Shown here piece after piece: positions 10,136 through 18,724 of a stretch of 34,289 nucleotides of DNA (position 1 is its first letter; each line of letters opens with the position of its first letter). The notes under the pieces are model-generated. The model was not told the origin of the DNA, ran no database searches, and worked only from the letters and a program-made list of their open reading frames with translations. This DNA is from Anaerolineales bacterium (lineage in GTDB: Bacteria > Chloroflexota > Anaerolineae > Anaerolineales > DRKV01), in NCBI GenBank assembly GCA_024763355.1, contig JANTFR010000009.1, forward strand, positions 1 through 34,289, in the 5' to 3' direction. The position numbers were made by a program, and so were the translations under genes.

Positions 10136-10165
10136 TCTGCCCGCCCTCCGGGAGGGCAAAACCTT

Positions 10166-10236
10166 TGGGGCGTGGTGCAACGGCAGCACAGCGGACTTTG
10201 GATCCGTTGATTCTGGTTCGAATCCGGACGCCCCAG
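10166..10236 (+). tRNA. tRNA-Gln (anticodon TTG)
   Basis: TGGGGCG...CGCCCCA acceptor pairing, anticodon loop CTTTGGA, T-arm TCTGGTTCGAATCCGGA; CCA not encoded (CCT follows). Confidence 0.92.
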
Positions 10237-10402
10237 CCTGTCTTTTTTATGCCTGACCCAGCCTCTGGCCGCAGATACGGTATGCGCACGCCTGTGGGAA
10301 TGTTCCCCAAAGAGGTGCGCCTCTCCTTTCCATGAGCAAAGCGTCGCGTTCCTCTCGCAGACAGGGGCGCGGGGCTTTTTGTTTTTTTACAGGAACAACA
10401 CC

Positions 10403-11752
10403 ATGAGCATACAAACTGTAATTATGGCTGCCGGGCAGGGGACACGCATGCGTTCCTCTACCCCCAAGGTATTGCATCCCATTCTGGGGAAACCGATGCT
10501 GTGGTACAGCCTCCGGGCGGCGCGAACTATTAGCAACGACCTTCCGGTAGTGGTCATAGGACATCAATCTGAGCATGTGCGGCAAGCCGTTGCCGGGCAG
10601 GCCCGTTTCGCCGTGCAGGAACAGCAACTGGGGACGGCACACGCCGTCGAGCAGACGCGCGCCTTGCTGGAAGGGGAGGCTGAAATCGTCCTGGTCACCA
10701 GCGCCGATATGCCCCTCATCTCCGCTGAAACCCTGCGCTCCCTGGCTGAAGCCCAGCAGGCGCACGCAGGCCCTATGACCATCCTGGTTACCGTATCCGA
10801 ATCCCCGCGCGGCTTCGGGCGGGTGGTGCGCGACGAACAGGGCTTCGTCCGTGCCATCGTGGAAGAGGCCGATGCCACCCCGGAAGAACTTGCCATTCGC
10901 CTGCTCAACGTTGGAGTCTACGCCTTTGATGCCGCCTGGCTGTGGGAGGCCCTGCCCCGCGTTCCGCTTTCTCCCAAAGGCGAGTACTACATTACTGCTC
11001 TGGTGCATCTCGCCGTGCAAGACGGGCTGGATGTCCAGGCGCTGACGCTCACCGACCCGGATGAAACCATCGGCGTCAACACGCGGGTACATCTGGCGGA
11101 GGCCGCCGCCGCCATGCAGCACCGTATCAATACCCGCTGGATGCTGGCAGGTGTCACCCTTCTGGACCCCGCCACCACCTACATTGAGCCGGAAGTGACC
11201 ATCGGACAGGATACCGTCGTGTGGCCCAACACCCACTTGCGGGGAGAGACCACCATCGGGAGAGAGTGCGAACTTGGCCCCAATACCTACGTTCTGGATA
11301 CCACCATCGGCGACCGCTGCAAGGTGTTCTCCTCCGTTTTGGAGCACGCCCTTCTGGAAGACGAGGTGGACATCGGCCCCTTTGGGCACCTCCGCAAGGG
11401 GGCGCACTTGGCGCAGGGCGTCCACATGGGCAATTTTGGGGAGGTAAAGAACTCTTACCTGGGGCCGGGTTCCAAAATGGGGCATTTCTCCTACCTGGGC
11501 GATGCCACCCTGGGCGCCAATGTCAACGTCGGGGCAGGGACGATTACCTGCAATTACGATGGCGTGCACAAAAACCCTACGAGTATCGGAGACAACGCTT
11601 TCATCGGAAGCGATACCATGCTGGTAGCCCCTCTCACCCTGGGAGAAAACGCCCGCACAGGAGCGGGCGCGGTGGTCACGAAGAACGTGCCTCCCAATTC
11701 TCTGGCGGTGGGAATGCCGGCGCGGGTCATCAAAAAATTTGAAAAATCGTGA
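10403..11752 (+). CDS. glmU: Bifunctional UDP-N-acetylglucosamine pyrophosphorylase / glucosamine-1-phosphate N-acetyltransferase
   Basis: VIMAAGQGTRMRSSTPKVLHPILGKPM plus left-handed beta-helix hexapeptides and NVNVGAGTITCNYDGVHKNPTSIGDNAFIGSDTMLVAP. Confidence 0.95.
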   Translation: MSIQTVIMAAGQGTRMRSSTPKVLHPILGKPMLWYSLRAARTISNDLPVVVIGHQSEHVRQAVAGQARFAVQEQQLGTAHAVEQTRALLEGEAEIVLVTSADMPLISAETLRSLAEAQQAHAGPMTILVTVSESPRGFGRVVRDEQGFVRAIVEEADATPEELAIRLLNVGVYAFDAAWLWEALPRVPLSPKGEYYITALVHLAVQDGLDVQALTLTDPDETIGVNTRVHLAEAAAAMQHRINTRWMLAGVTLLDPATTYIEPEVTIGQDTVVWPNTHLRGETTIGRECELGPNTYVLDTTIGDRCKVFSSVLEHALLEDEVDIGPFGHLRKGAHLAQGVHMGNFGEVKNSYLGPGSKMGHFSYLGDATLGANVNVGAGTITCNYDGVHKNPTSIGDNAFIGSDTMLVAPLTLGENARTGAGAVVTKNVPPNSLAVGMPARVIKKFEKS

Positions 11753-13062
11753 ACGAATCTATTTTGTGGTTGTCGGTTTCTTTACTGGTAATCTGGCTGC
11801 TGAATACCTGGGTGGTAGTCGCGCAGGCCAGTCTGCGGAGTGTGACCTTGCCGAAACTGGTCGGGCAGGGGGATTTGAGCGAAACCGCCGGCAAACAAGC
11901 ACTGACCTTGTTGAGCACCTCTCGTCATCGGGCCCTGGCGGGCGTGCATCTGGCGCACGTCAGTTTGTGGACCGGCGGTATCTTGCTGGTCAGCCGCCTG
12001 TTCTCCGCCTGGAATTTGCCCCCCTGGGGGATGACCCTGGGCCTCCTGGCCGCGGCGCTGGCAACGGGAGTGTGGGAGTGGTGGCTGGCGGAAGGCGTGG
12101 AGCGCCATCCCGTGGAGTACCTCCTGCGAATGGAGCCTTCCATCCGTTTGTTGATGGCGGTCTTCTACCCGATTTACGCCTTGCCCCTGCATCTCTTCAC
12201 CCCCACAGCGGGTGCCGAGCCGGTTTCTTTCGTCACCGAAGACGAACTCAAAAATCTGGTGGATGCCGGTCAGCAGGAAGGCGTTCTGGAACAGGGGGAA
12301 CGGCGTATGATTTACTCCATCTTCGAACTGGGCGAGACCCTGGCGCGCGAAGTGATGGTCCCCCGCATTGACGTGCTTGCCCTGGACATTCATACCTCCT
12401 TGCCGGAGGCCGCCGATACGCTCTTGCAGTCGGGGTATTCCCGCGTTCCGGTGTACGAAGAGACCATAGACAACATCATCGGCCTGTTGTACGCCAAGGA
12501 TTTGCTCAGTGCATGGCGCGCCGATGCTTCGATGGATTCGCTGCGCCCTCTGCTGCGTCCCGCCTACTTTGTGCCCGAAGCTAAGCCCGTAGACGATTTG
12601 CTGGCCGAGATGCAGTCCCGGCGCATCCACATGGCGATTGTCGTGGATGAATACGGCGGCGTGGCCGGCATCGTCACCCTGGAAGACATCGTCGAAGAAA
12701 TCGTTGGTGAAATTCAGGATGAGTACGATGAAAGCGAGGAGGCCCTTTACCGGCAAATTGCCCCGGAGGAATACGAGGTGGCCGGGCGGATGGACATTGA
12801 CGACTTCAACGAATTGATGGATGCCGACCTGCCCGCGGAAGATGCCGATACCCTGGGAGGGTTCCTTTACAGCCGCATGGGACACATCCCCGTAGCCGGC
12901 GAGCGCCTTCTGGTCGGAAACCTGGAACTCGTCGTCCAGCAGGTCTCCCGCCGCAGGATTACCAAAATCCGTGCCCGTCGTCTTTCCCTTTCGGAGAAGG
13001 ATGACTTTCCTGCTCCCGATACTCCCTCTGCCCATATCTCTACCGAAGAGGACGCCTCGTGA
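11749..13062 (+). CDS. CNNM/DUF21 transmembrane + CBS pair + CorC/HlyC domain protein
   Basis: N-terminal TM domain; [68 protein letters not shown] overlap with glmU stop. Confidence 0.92.
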   Translation: MNESILWLSVSLLVIWLLNTWVVVAQASLRSVTLPKLVGQGDLSETAGKQALTLLSTSRHRALAGVHLAHVSLWTGGILLVSRLFSAWNLPPWGMTLGLLAAALATGVWEWWLAEGVERHPVEYLLRMEPSIRLLMAVFYPIYALPLHLFTPTAGAEPVSFVTEDELKNLVDAGQQEGVLEQGERRMIYSIFELGETLAREVMVPRIDVLALDIHTSLPEAADTLLQSGYSRVPVYEETIDNIIGLLYAKDLLSAWRADASMDSLRPLLRPAYFVPEAKPVDDLLAEMQSRRIHMAIVVDEYGGVAGIVTLEDIVEEIVGEIQDEYDESEEALYRQIAPEEYEVAGRMDIDDFNELMDADLPAEDADTLGGFLYSRMGHIPVAGERLLVGNLELVVQQVSRRRITKIRARRLSLSEKDDFPAPDTPSAHISTEEDAS

Positions 13063-13472
13063 CCACCATGGAACTCCCCCCTCACACCGCCCATCTGCTC
13101 ATCGAGCAGGCTCTCCAGGCCCGGCGCAACGCCTACGCCCCTTACTCGCACTATCCCGTCGGCGCGGCCCTCCTGGCGGAGAGCGGCAAAATCTACCGCG
13201 GCGCCAACGTCGAAAACGCCGCTTATCCTACCACCATGTGCGCCGAGCGCACTGCCTTGTTCCACGCCGTTTCGGAGGGGGAGCGCAGTTTCCGGGCGCT
13301 GGCTCTGGTAACCGAAGACGGCGGCTCTCCCTGCGGGGCCTGCCGGCAGGCCCTCTCCGAATTCGGCCTGGATTTGCTCATCCTGATTGCTGATAAAAAC
13401 GGGAACATCCTAGAAACGCTCCCCCTTCGCGACCTCCTCCCCCGCGCCTTTACCCCCGACAATCTCCCCTGA
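13059..13472 (+). CDS. cdd: Cytidine deaminase
   Basis: NAYAPYSHYPVGAALL, GANVENAAYPTTMCAERTALFHAV, GGSPCGACRQALSEFG; GTGA overlap with upstream gene. Confidence 0.95.
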   Translation: MTTMELPPHTAHLLIEQALQARRNAYAPYSHYPVGAALLAESGKIYRGANVENAAYPTTMCAERTALFHAVSEGERSFRALALVTEDGGSPCGACRQALSEFGLDLLILIADKNGNILETLPLRDLLPRAFTPDNLP

Positions 13473-13490
13473 GGAGCAGTCGGTCAACAA

Positions 13491-13534
13491 AAGAAGGTGA
13501 CGGTCACTTCCAAAGTGACTGTCACCTTCTTTTT
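13491..13534 (+). terminator. Hairpin AGAAGGTGACGGTCACTT-N3-AAGTGACTGTCACCTTCT-TTTT
   Basis: 18-bp arms with one G.T mismatch plus T run. Confidence 0.8.
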
Positions 13535-13630
13535 ATTCGTGCTATTCGTATCCATTCGTGTCATTCGTGGATATTCGTGTCATTCGTGGATATTCGTGTC
13601 CATTCGTGAATATTCGTGGATATTCGTGGA
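13535..13630. repeat. Degenerate ATTCGTG heptamer array (~10 units, 9-10 bp period)
   Basis: ATTCGTGCT ATTCGTATCC ATTCGTGTC ATTCGTGGAT ATTCGTGTC ATTCGTGGAT ATTCGTGTCC ATTCGTGAAT ATTCGTGGAT ATTCGTGGA. Confidence 0.9.
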
Positions 13631-14803
13631 CTACCACCCCGGCGCCGGCTCCGCGGCGGTCAACAGCGACTGCAAAATCCAGCCCTCCTTGCCATCCGGG
13701 CCGCGCACGTGCAGCCAGATACCGCTTTCCTGCTCCACGGGCGGAGAATCCAGAATTTGCACCCGCGTTCCCTGCAGGTAACTGCTCACAATCACCCCGC
13801 CCGGTGTCTCCCGGATGACCGCGCCTTTGGCGGGCGCAATCGCCGCATAGTAGGGCGTGGAGGTCGGGCTGGGCGTAGGACTGAGCGTGGGGGATGGGGT
13901 AAGCGTGGCCGTAGGAGTGGGCGTTTCCGTTGGCGGTATAGGAGTAGATGTCAACGTCGGGGTCAGCGTGGGGGTGGACGTAGCGGTGGGTGTAAAGGTA
14001 GGGATGGCGATTTGCCCGCCGACCGCTGCTCCGGCGGTGCCCAGGGCCACCATCAGGACCACGCCTATCAGCGCCAGGGCCGCCCCAAAGGTGTAGCCGA
14101 ACATCGTCAGAGGGCGGAAGCGTAAAATGGCGAAAGTCAGCGTTCCCAGCAGGATACTCCACGTCAGGTGCAGGGCAAACACCACCATCCCGTCCGGCCA
14201 CAGATGGGGCTGCCCGGAGAGCAGGCCGAAGCCCGCCGCGCTCAAAGGCAGATACAGCCCGTAAGCCAGCGCCACGCTGGGCAATTCCGGATGATTGTCT
14301 TCGTGGTTCAGCCGCGCTGTGGTCAAAATTGCCCCGATAGCCACCACCAGGAAGACCGCTGCCGAGAGGCGCGTGTGGATGTGTGCCTGCGTCAGTCCCA
14401 TCGGCGGCATGCCGCGACTAAGAAGCCCCCCCAGCGCCCCAAACCCGAAGACGAGCAGCGACCCGATGGCAAAACCCCCGAAACTGCGCCCGAAAAAGCG
14501 CGGCGACCCTAAAATCGTGCCCAATGCCATCCCCACCAGCGGCGACATGAGCGGCGCAGCCAGCGCCCCTAATACCAGTACCGCGGGAGAATCCAGCCAC
14601 AGTCCCAGCGCAATCAGCACCCCCGCCAGGGCGGAGAAGAGGAAGAAATCAAAAGTGGGCGAAACCCTGTGGGCAATGGTGTCCACTGTAAGGGCGCGTT
14701 CGTCCGCTTCCATGGGGGCCAGCAACCGCCGAGCCCGCCGCCGGCGGGCAGGGGGCAGGGCATCCACGTCGTCATCCACGAATTCGCTGCGGTTGAAAGT
14801 CAT
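13631..14803 (-). CDS. DUF389 membrane protein with Thr/Pro-rich linker and C-terminal SH3b-like domain
   Basis: VDTIAHRVSPTFDFFLFSALAGVLIALGLWLDSPAVLVLGALAAPLMSP; TPTATSTPTLTPT linker; AAIAPAKGAVIRETPGGVIVSSYLQGTRVQIL...WLHVRGPDGKEGWI. Confidence 0.8.
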   Translation of the reverse strand: MTFNRSEFVDDDVDALPPARRRRARRLLAPMEADERALTVDTIAHRVSPTFDFFLFSALAGVLIALGLWLDSPAVLVLGALAAPLMSPLVGMALGTILGSPRFFGRSFGGFAIGSLLVFGFGALGGLLSRGMPPMGLTQAHIHTRLSAAVFLVVAIGAILTTARLNHEDNHPELPSVALAYGLYLPLSAAGFGLLSGQPHLWPDGMVVFALHLTWSILLGTLTFAILRFRPLTMFGYTFGAALALIGVVLMVALGTAGAAVGGQIAIPTFTPTATSTPTLTPTLTSTPIPPTETPTPTATLTPSPTLSPTPSPTSTPYYAAIAPAKGAVIRETPGGVIVSSYLQGTRVQILDSPPVEQESGIWLHVRGPDGKEGWILQSLLTAAEPAPGW

Positions 14804-14815
14804 GCCGTTATTATA
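14804..14815 (-). promoter_or_regulatory. Predicted leaderless promoter -10 (minus strand): TATAAT-AACGGC-ATG
   Basis: attata 14810-14815, CAT 14801-14803. Confidence 0.55.
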
Positions 14816-14825
14816 CCCCGTGTAG

Positions 14826-14837
14826 TACAATCACCGC
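14826..14837 (+). promoter_or_regulatory. Predicted leaderless promoter -10: TACAAT-CACCGC-ATG
   Basis: -10 14826-14831, ATG 14838, no SD. Confidence 0.55.
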
Positions 14838-15869
14838 ATGCCCTCCCTTTACCGTCGCTTCTTTTTTATCTTGATGACGGGGATGCTGCTGGCCGCCTGT
14901 AGCGGAAGCCCTGCCCCCCAGGTTTCGCCTGCTCCTACGGATGTGTCCGTGGAGACGTCCCCCACCTTGACATCTGCTCCCGCGCCCACGGAGACGCCCG
15001 CCCCCCTGATTCCCCGCCTGTTGCTTCTCGCCCCGGAGACTTTGCCGTTTCCCTACGATTCCCTGCCCTCTGAAGTGGAAACCCTGGCCGCCGCGCAGGG
15101 CTGGCAGGTGGAGCGGCAGGCCGCCGTGCCGGAAGCCGCCCCCCTGGATGCCTCCGTCCGGGCTGTCGTCGTCCTGCCCGGCGCGGGCGACCCTCTCCCT
15201 TTGGCGAGTGCCAATCCCCAGACGCCTTTCCTGCTCGCGGATGCCGCGTCTGATGCTGGCCTGCCCTCCAATGTGTACGCCCTGGATGCCTCCCATGCCT
15301 CGCCGGAGAAGCGCGCCTTCCTGGCAGGCTACATCGCCGCTCTCACCACCGCGGATTGGCGGACAGGTATCATCGCCGACGACCCCGCCCTGGTGGAGGC
15401 TTTTCGGCAGGGAGCGGTGTACTTCTGCGGATTGTGCCGCCCGGCATATCCTCCCTTTGCCGCCTATCCAGCCTACGCCCAAATTCCCCGCGGCGCATCT
15501 GCGGATGTGTGGTATTCGGCCTCTGCCGCCTTTTCCGAACAGGCCGTCGAGACGGTTTACATCCCCGCCGCGCTGCTGGAGGAGGACGTCCCTCTGGCGC
15601 TCCTTCCCGACACGGATTTCCGCCTGATAACGGATGCTCCGCCCCCCGCGGCGCTCTCCAACCGGTGGCTGGCCGCGGTGTTCCCCGATGTCTCTGCCGC
15701 CTTCGATACCGCCTGGGAAGATTTACTCGCTGACGAGGGCGGAGAGCGGATAACCGTTCCCCTGACTTTCGCGGTCGGCAATGAAGAGTGGTTCTCGGAG
15801 GGCCGCCAGCGCCTTGCCCGTCAGGCCGCCGAGGCCCTGACCGAAGACGCCATCTCCGTCACGCGGTAG
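14838..15869 (+). CDS. Lipoprotein with BMP-family-like ligand-binding fold
   Basis: Lipobox MLLAACSGS; KRAFLAGYIAALTTADWRTGIIADDPALVEAFRQGAVYFCGLC resembles the BMP core; adjacent to a BMP transporter. Confidence 0.6.
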   Translation: MPSLYRRFFFILMTGMLLAACSGSPAPQVSPAPTDVSVETSPTLTSAPAPTETPAPLIPRLLLLAPETLPFPYDSLPSEVETLAAAQGWQVERQAAVPEAAPLDASVRAVVVLPGAGDPLPLASANPQTPFLLADAASDAGLPSNVYALDASHASPEKRAFLAGYIAALTTADWRTGIIADDPALVEAFRQGAVYFCGLCRPAYPPFAAYPAYAQIPRGASADVWYSASAAFSEQAVETVYIPAALLEEDVPLALLPDTDFRLITDAPPPAALSNRWLAAVFPDVSAAFDTAWEDLLADEGGERITVPLTFAVGNEEWFSEGRQRLARQAAEALTEDAISVTR

Positions 15870-15929
15870 CAGCACAAAGCCGCGAAGCGTATCCCTAACG
15901 CCGGCTTATAGCACAACTGCTTGGGCATG

Positions 15930-16006
15930 GCTCAGAATCAAGGGGGCACTTTCCCCGGCGTCATTCTGCGGATAGCAACGCAGCGGCGCAGAGACGCGGA
16001 GAAAAA
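15930..16006 (+). repeat. Dispersed repeat family R1, copy A (CAGAATCAAG..CACTTTCCC..AACGCAG..GACGCGGAGAAAAA)
   Basis: Visible alignment to 33569-33642. Confidence 0.7.
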
Positions 16007-16020
16007 CGGGTCAACGTGGA

Positions 16021-16117
16021 ATTGTGGGTAGGCGAAGGAGACTTCCGAGATTTGTCGGGTGAGATGCCCCTCCGGAGCGGTTCTCGTCAAAATCTCGGAA
16101 GTCTTACCCCCACAAAT
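16021..16117. repeat. Imperfect palindromic element with perfect core arms GACTTCCGAGATTT (16040-16053)/AAATCTCGGAAGTC (16090-16103)
   Basis: Core 14-bp inverted repeat; outer TTGTGGG/CCCACAAA also complementary. Confidence 0.7.
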
Positions 16118-16162
16118 CTGGGTAGAGCCAGAAAAACAAAGAGAAATCTGCCGGTATGGCGC

Positions 16163-16194
16163 ACGCTGTACCCTGTACGCTGTACGCTGTACCC
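16163..16194. repeat. Short tandem array of CTGTACSC (GCTGTACCCTGTACGCTGTACGCTGTACCC)
   Basis: Direct reading. Confidence 0.75.
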
Positions 16195-16238
16195 TTTGCG
16201 CCTTGGCGTCCCTGCGCCCCCGCGTTTCTCCTTTGGCG

Positions 16239-16333
16239 CGGGCAGACGAACCGGCAAAAATCAGCGAGAATCAGCGTGCATCAGCGCCATCAGTGTTCTG
16301 CCGCCTGCTGCCCGGCAGGATGGAACGCGCCGT
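16239..16333. repeat. Dispersed repeat family R2 containing ATCAGCG heptamer array, copy A
   Basis: AATCAGCGAGAATCAGCGTGCATCAGCGCCATCAG; aligns with reverse complement of 26549-26640. Confidence 0.75.
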
Positions 16334-16449
16334 CCAACACGTTTTTGGCCCTTCCGATGATTTTCTGTGGGTGGTAATTTTTGTCAAATTGTGGTACTTT
16401 AAAGCCGTTCCATCCACCATTCCTTTCTCTCTATGGAGGAGAATAGTTT

Positions 16450-17502
16450 ATGAACAAGAAAATCACCATTCTGTTTTCCCTGCTTGTGCTGGCGGCTATG
16501 ATTTTGTCCGCCTGTGCTACGGCCACCCCGGAAACGACCGGTGGGGAAGAAGCCGCCGCCGAAAAGGACTGCAAGAGCGCCGAGGTGCTTTGCGTGGGCC
16601 TGGTGACGGATGTCGGCGAGATTGACGATAAATCCTTCAACCAGTCCGCCTGGGAAGGCGTCAAGAAGGCCGAGGCCGAACTGGGCGCTCAGGTCAAGTA
16701 CATCGAGACCAAAGACGCCAAGGATTACGCTGCCAACATTGACCTGTTTGCTCAAGACAACTACGACGTCATCGTCACCGTGGGCTTCGCCCTGGGGCAG
16801 GCTACGGCTGAGGCCGCCCAGAAGTACCCCGACATCAAATTCATCGGCGTTGACCAGTTCCAGGCGGAGCCTCTCCCCAATCTGGCCGGTCTCATCTTCC
16901 CCGAAGACAAAGCCGGTTTCATGGCCGGTGCGCTGGCTGCCCAGTTGACCAAGAGCGGCACCATCGCCGCCGTGCTCGGCACAGACCTGGTTCCCCCCGT
17001 GGTGGCCTTCAAAGAAGGCTATGAGGCGGGCGCCCGCTACATCAACCCCGACATTAACATTATCTCCACCTACCACCCCGGTGGCCTGGATGTGGCTTTC
17101 GTTGACCCCGAATGGGGCGCGGCGACCGCCAAGCAGGCTATTGACCAGGGCGCGGACGTTATCTTCGGCGCGGGCGGAAAGACCGGCAACGGTGCCCTCA
17201 TTGAAGTGGCCTCTCACCCCGGCCTGTACTGCATCGGCGTGGATAGCGACCAGTGGGAGACCGTTCCCGAGGCGCACCCCTGCCTGGTCTCCAGCGCCAT
17301 GAAACTGATTACCCCCGGCGTCTTCGACCTGATAGGCAAAGCCAAGAGCGGCGATTTCCCCAGCGGAAACTATATCGGCGATACTGGCTTGGCTCCCTTC
17401 CACGACTTCGACAGCAAGGTTCCTCAAGAAGTCAAGGATAAACTGGCTGAAATCGACAAGGGCCTGCGCGACGGCTCCATTGATACTGGCTATCACCCGT
17501 AA
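16450..17502 (+). CDS. BMP-family ABC substrate-binding lipoprotein (nucleoside/purine type)
   Basis: GGAGGA SD; MILSACATATPETT; VGLVTDVGEIDDKSFNQSAWEGVKKAEAELG. Confidence 0.93.
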   Translation: MNKKITILFSLLVLAAMILSACATATPETTGGEEAAAEKDCKSAEVLCVGLVTDVGEIDDKSFNQSAWEGVKKAEAELGAQVKYIETKDAKDYAANIDLFAQDNYDVIVTVGFALGQATAEAAQKYPDIKFIGVDQFQAEPLPNLAGLIFPEDKAGFMAGALAAQLTKSGTIAAVLGTDLVPPVVAFKEGYEAGARYINPDINIISTYHPGGLDVAFVDPEWGAATAKQAIDQGADVIFGAGGKTGNGALIEVASHPGLYCIGVDSDQWETVPEAHPCLVSSAMKLITPGVFDLIGKAKSGDFPSGNYIGDTGLAPFHDFDSKVPQEVKDKLAEIDKGLRDGSIDTGYHP

Positions 17503-17537
17503 AGTGAGGCTGTTTCAGTCAGCCCGTTAGAAACGCA

Positions 17538-17566
17538 GAGGGGCACGCATTTCAGGCGTGCCCCTC
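17538..17566 (+). terminator. Intercistronic hairpin GAGGGGCACGC-N7-GCGTGCCCCTC
   Basis: Perfect 11-bp inverted repeat between SBP and permease genes. Confidence 0.6.
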
Positions 17567-17611
17567 GTCTTGCATCTTGTCACACGTGCTCCGCGAGTTG
17601 AGGTTGTTCGC

Positions 17612-18712
17612 ATGACTGAATCTGCTGCACCAAAAGAGAACTGGCTGCGCTCTCTGTGGAGGGCGGTAAACATCCCTGTCGCCGCTGTGTTGCTGGCGGC
17701 CCTGATTGGCGCGGTCATCTTGCTGATTTCCGGGGCAAATCCGCTGGCCGCTTATGGGGCTTTGCTCAAAGGCTCGTTTGGCTCTCTGGATGCCCTCAGC
17801 CGCACCCTGGAGAAGGCCACCCCGCTGGTCTTCAGCGGGTTGGCAGTAGCCTTTGCCTTCAAAGCCGGATTGTTCAACATCGGCGCGCAGGGGCAGTTGC
17901 TCCTGGGAGCCATTACGGCAGCGGTGGTCGGCTTTGGCATCCACGGCCTGCCGCCTTACATCCACATCCCCCTGGCGCTGACCGCTGGGGCGATTGCAGG
18001 CGGCTTGTTCTCTGCCATTCCGGGAGCACTCAAGGCGTACACGGGGGCGCATGAGGTTATCACCACCATCATGCTGAACTACGTCGCCATCAACCTCACC
18101 GATTACCTGGCAGACGGCCCCTGGAAGGACACTTCTCCCGGCAACATTGTGGCGCGCACCCCCGAAATCGCCGCCGCGGCCCGTATTCCGGTGGTGGCCG
18201 GCATTCCCCTGGGCTTCATCATCTCCCTGGCGATTGCTTTTATTGCCTGGTGGCTGTTGTGGCGCACCACATTGGGCTTCGAAATCCGCACCGTGGGCCT
18301 GAATCCCCATGCGGCGCGCTACAGCGGCATGAAGGTCGCCCGCACCATCATCCTGACCATGGTCATCAGTGGCTTGCTGGCGGGCATCGGCGGGGCGGTC
18401 GAGACGCAAGGCGTGGTGTACCGCTACCAGCCGGGTTTCAACGTGGGATTGGGCTTCGACGGCATCACCATCGCCCTGCTGGGACGCACCCACCCCTTTG
18501 GCGTCATCCCCGCGGCCTTGCTGGTGGGGGCCATGAAAGCCGGTTCCAGCATGATGCAGTTCAATGCCGGGGTCGCCAAGGAAATCACGGACGTGGTGCA
18601 GGCGCTTATCCTCTTCTTCGTAGCCGCGGATATGATTGTGCGCTGGATTTTGCGCATCCGCGCCGAAGAGGGCGAGAAAATTACCCTCAGCACCGGCTGG
18701 GGACAACAGTAA
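17612..18712 (+). CDS. ABC transporter permease (BMP/nucleoside-type, BPD_transp_2)
   Basis: GLAVAFAFKAGLFNIGAQGQLLLGAI, GAHEVITTIMLNYVAINL, multiple TMs. Confidence 0.92.
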   Translation: MTESAAPKENWLRSLWRAVNIPVAAVLLAALIGAVILLISGANPLAAYGALLKGSFGSLDALSRTLEKATPLVFSGLAVAFAFKAGLFNIGAQGQLLLGAITAAVVGFGIHGLPPYIHIPLALTAGAIAGGLFSAIPGALKAYTGAHEVITTIMLNYVAINLTDYLADGPWKDTSPGNIVARTPEIAAAARIPVVAGIPLGFIISLAIAFIAWWLLWRTTLGFEIRTVGLNPHAARYSGMKVARTIILTMVISGLLAGIGGAVETQGVVYRYQPGFNVGLGFDGITIALLGRTHPFGVIPAALLVGAMKAGSSMMQFNAGVAKEITDVVQALILFFVAADMIVRWILRIRAEEGEKITLSTGWGQQ

Positions 18713-18724
18713 CGGGAGGCTGCG

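Noticed and set aside
10047-10256. Small ORF encoding FGAWCNGSTADFGSVDSGSNPDAP
   Set aside because: Classic spurious translation across tRNA-Gln at 10166-10236.
13535-13630. ATTCGTG array considered as a CRISPR array
   Set aside because: Units are 7 bp with 2-3 bp spacers and no cas genes nearby; not CRISPR architecture.
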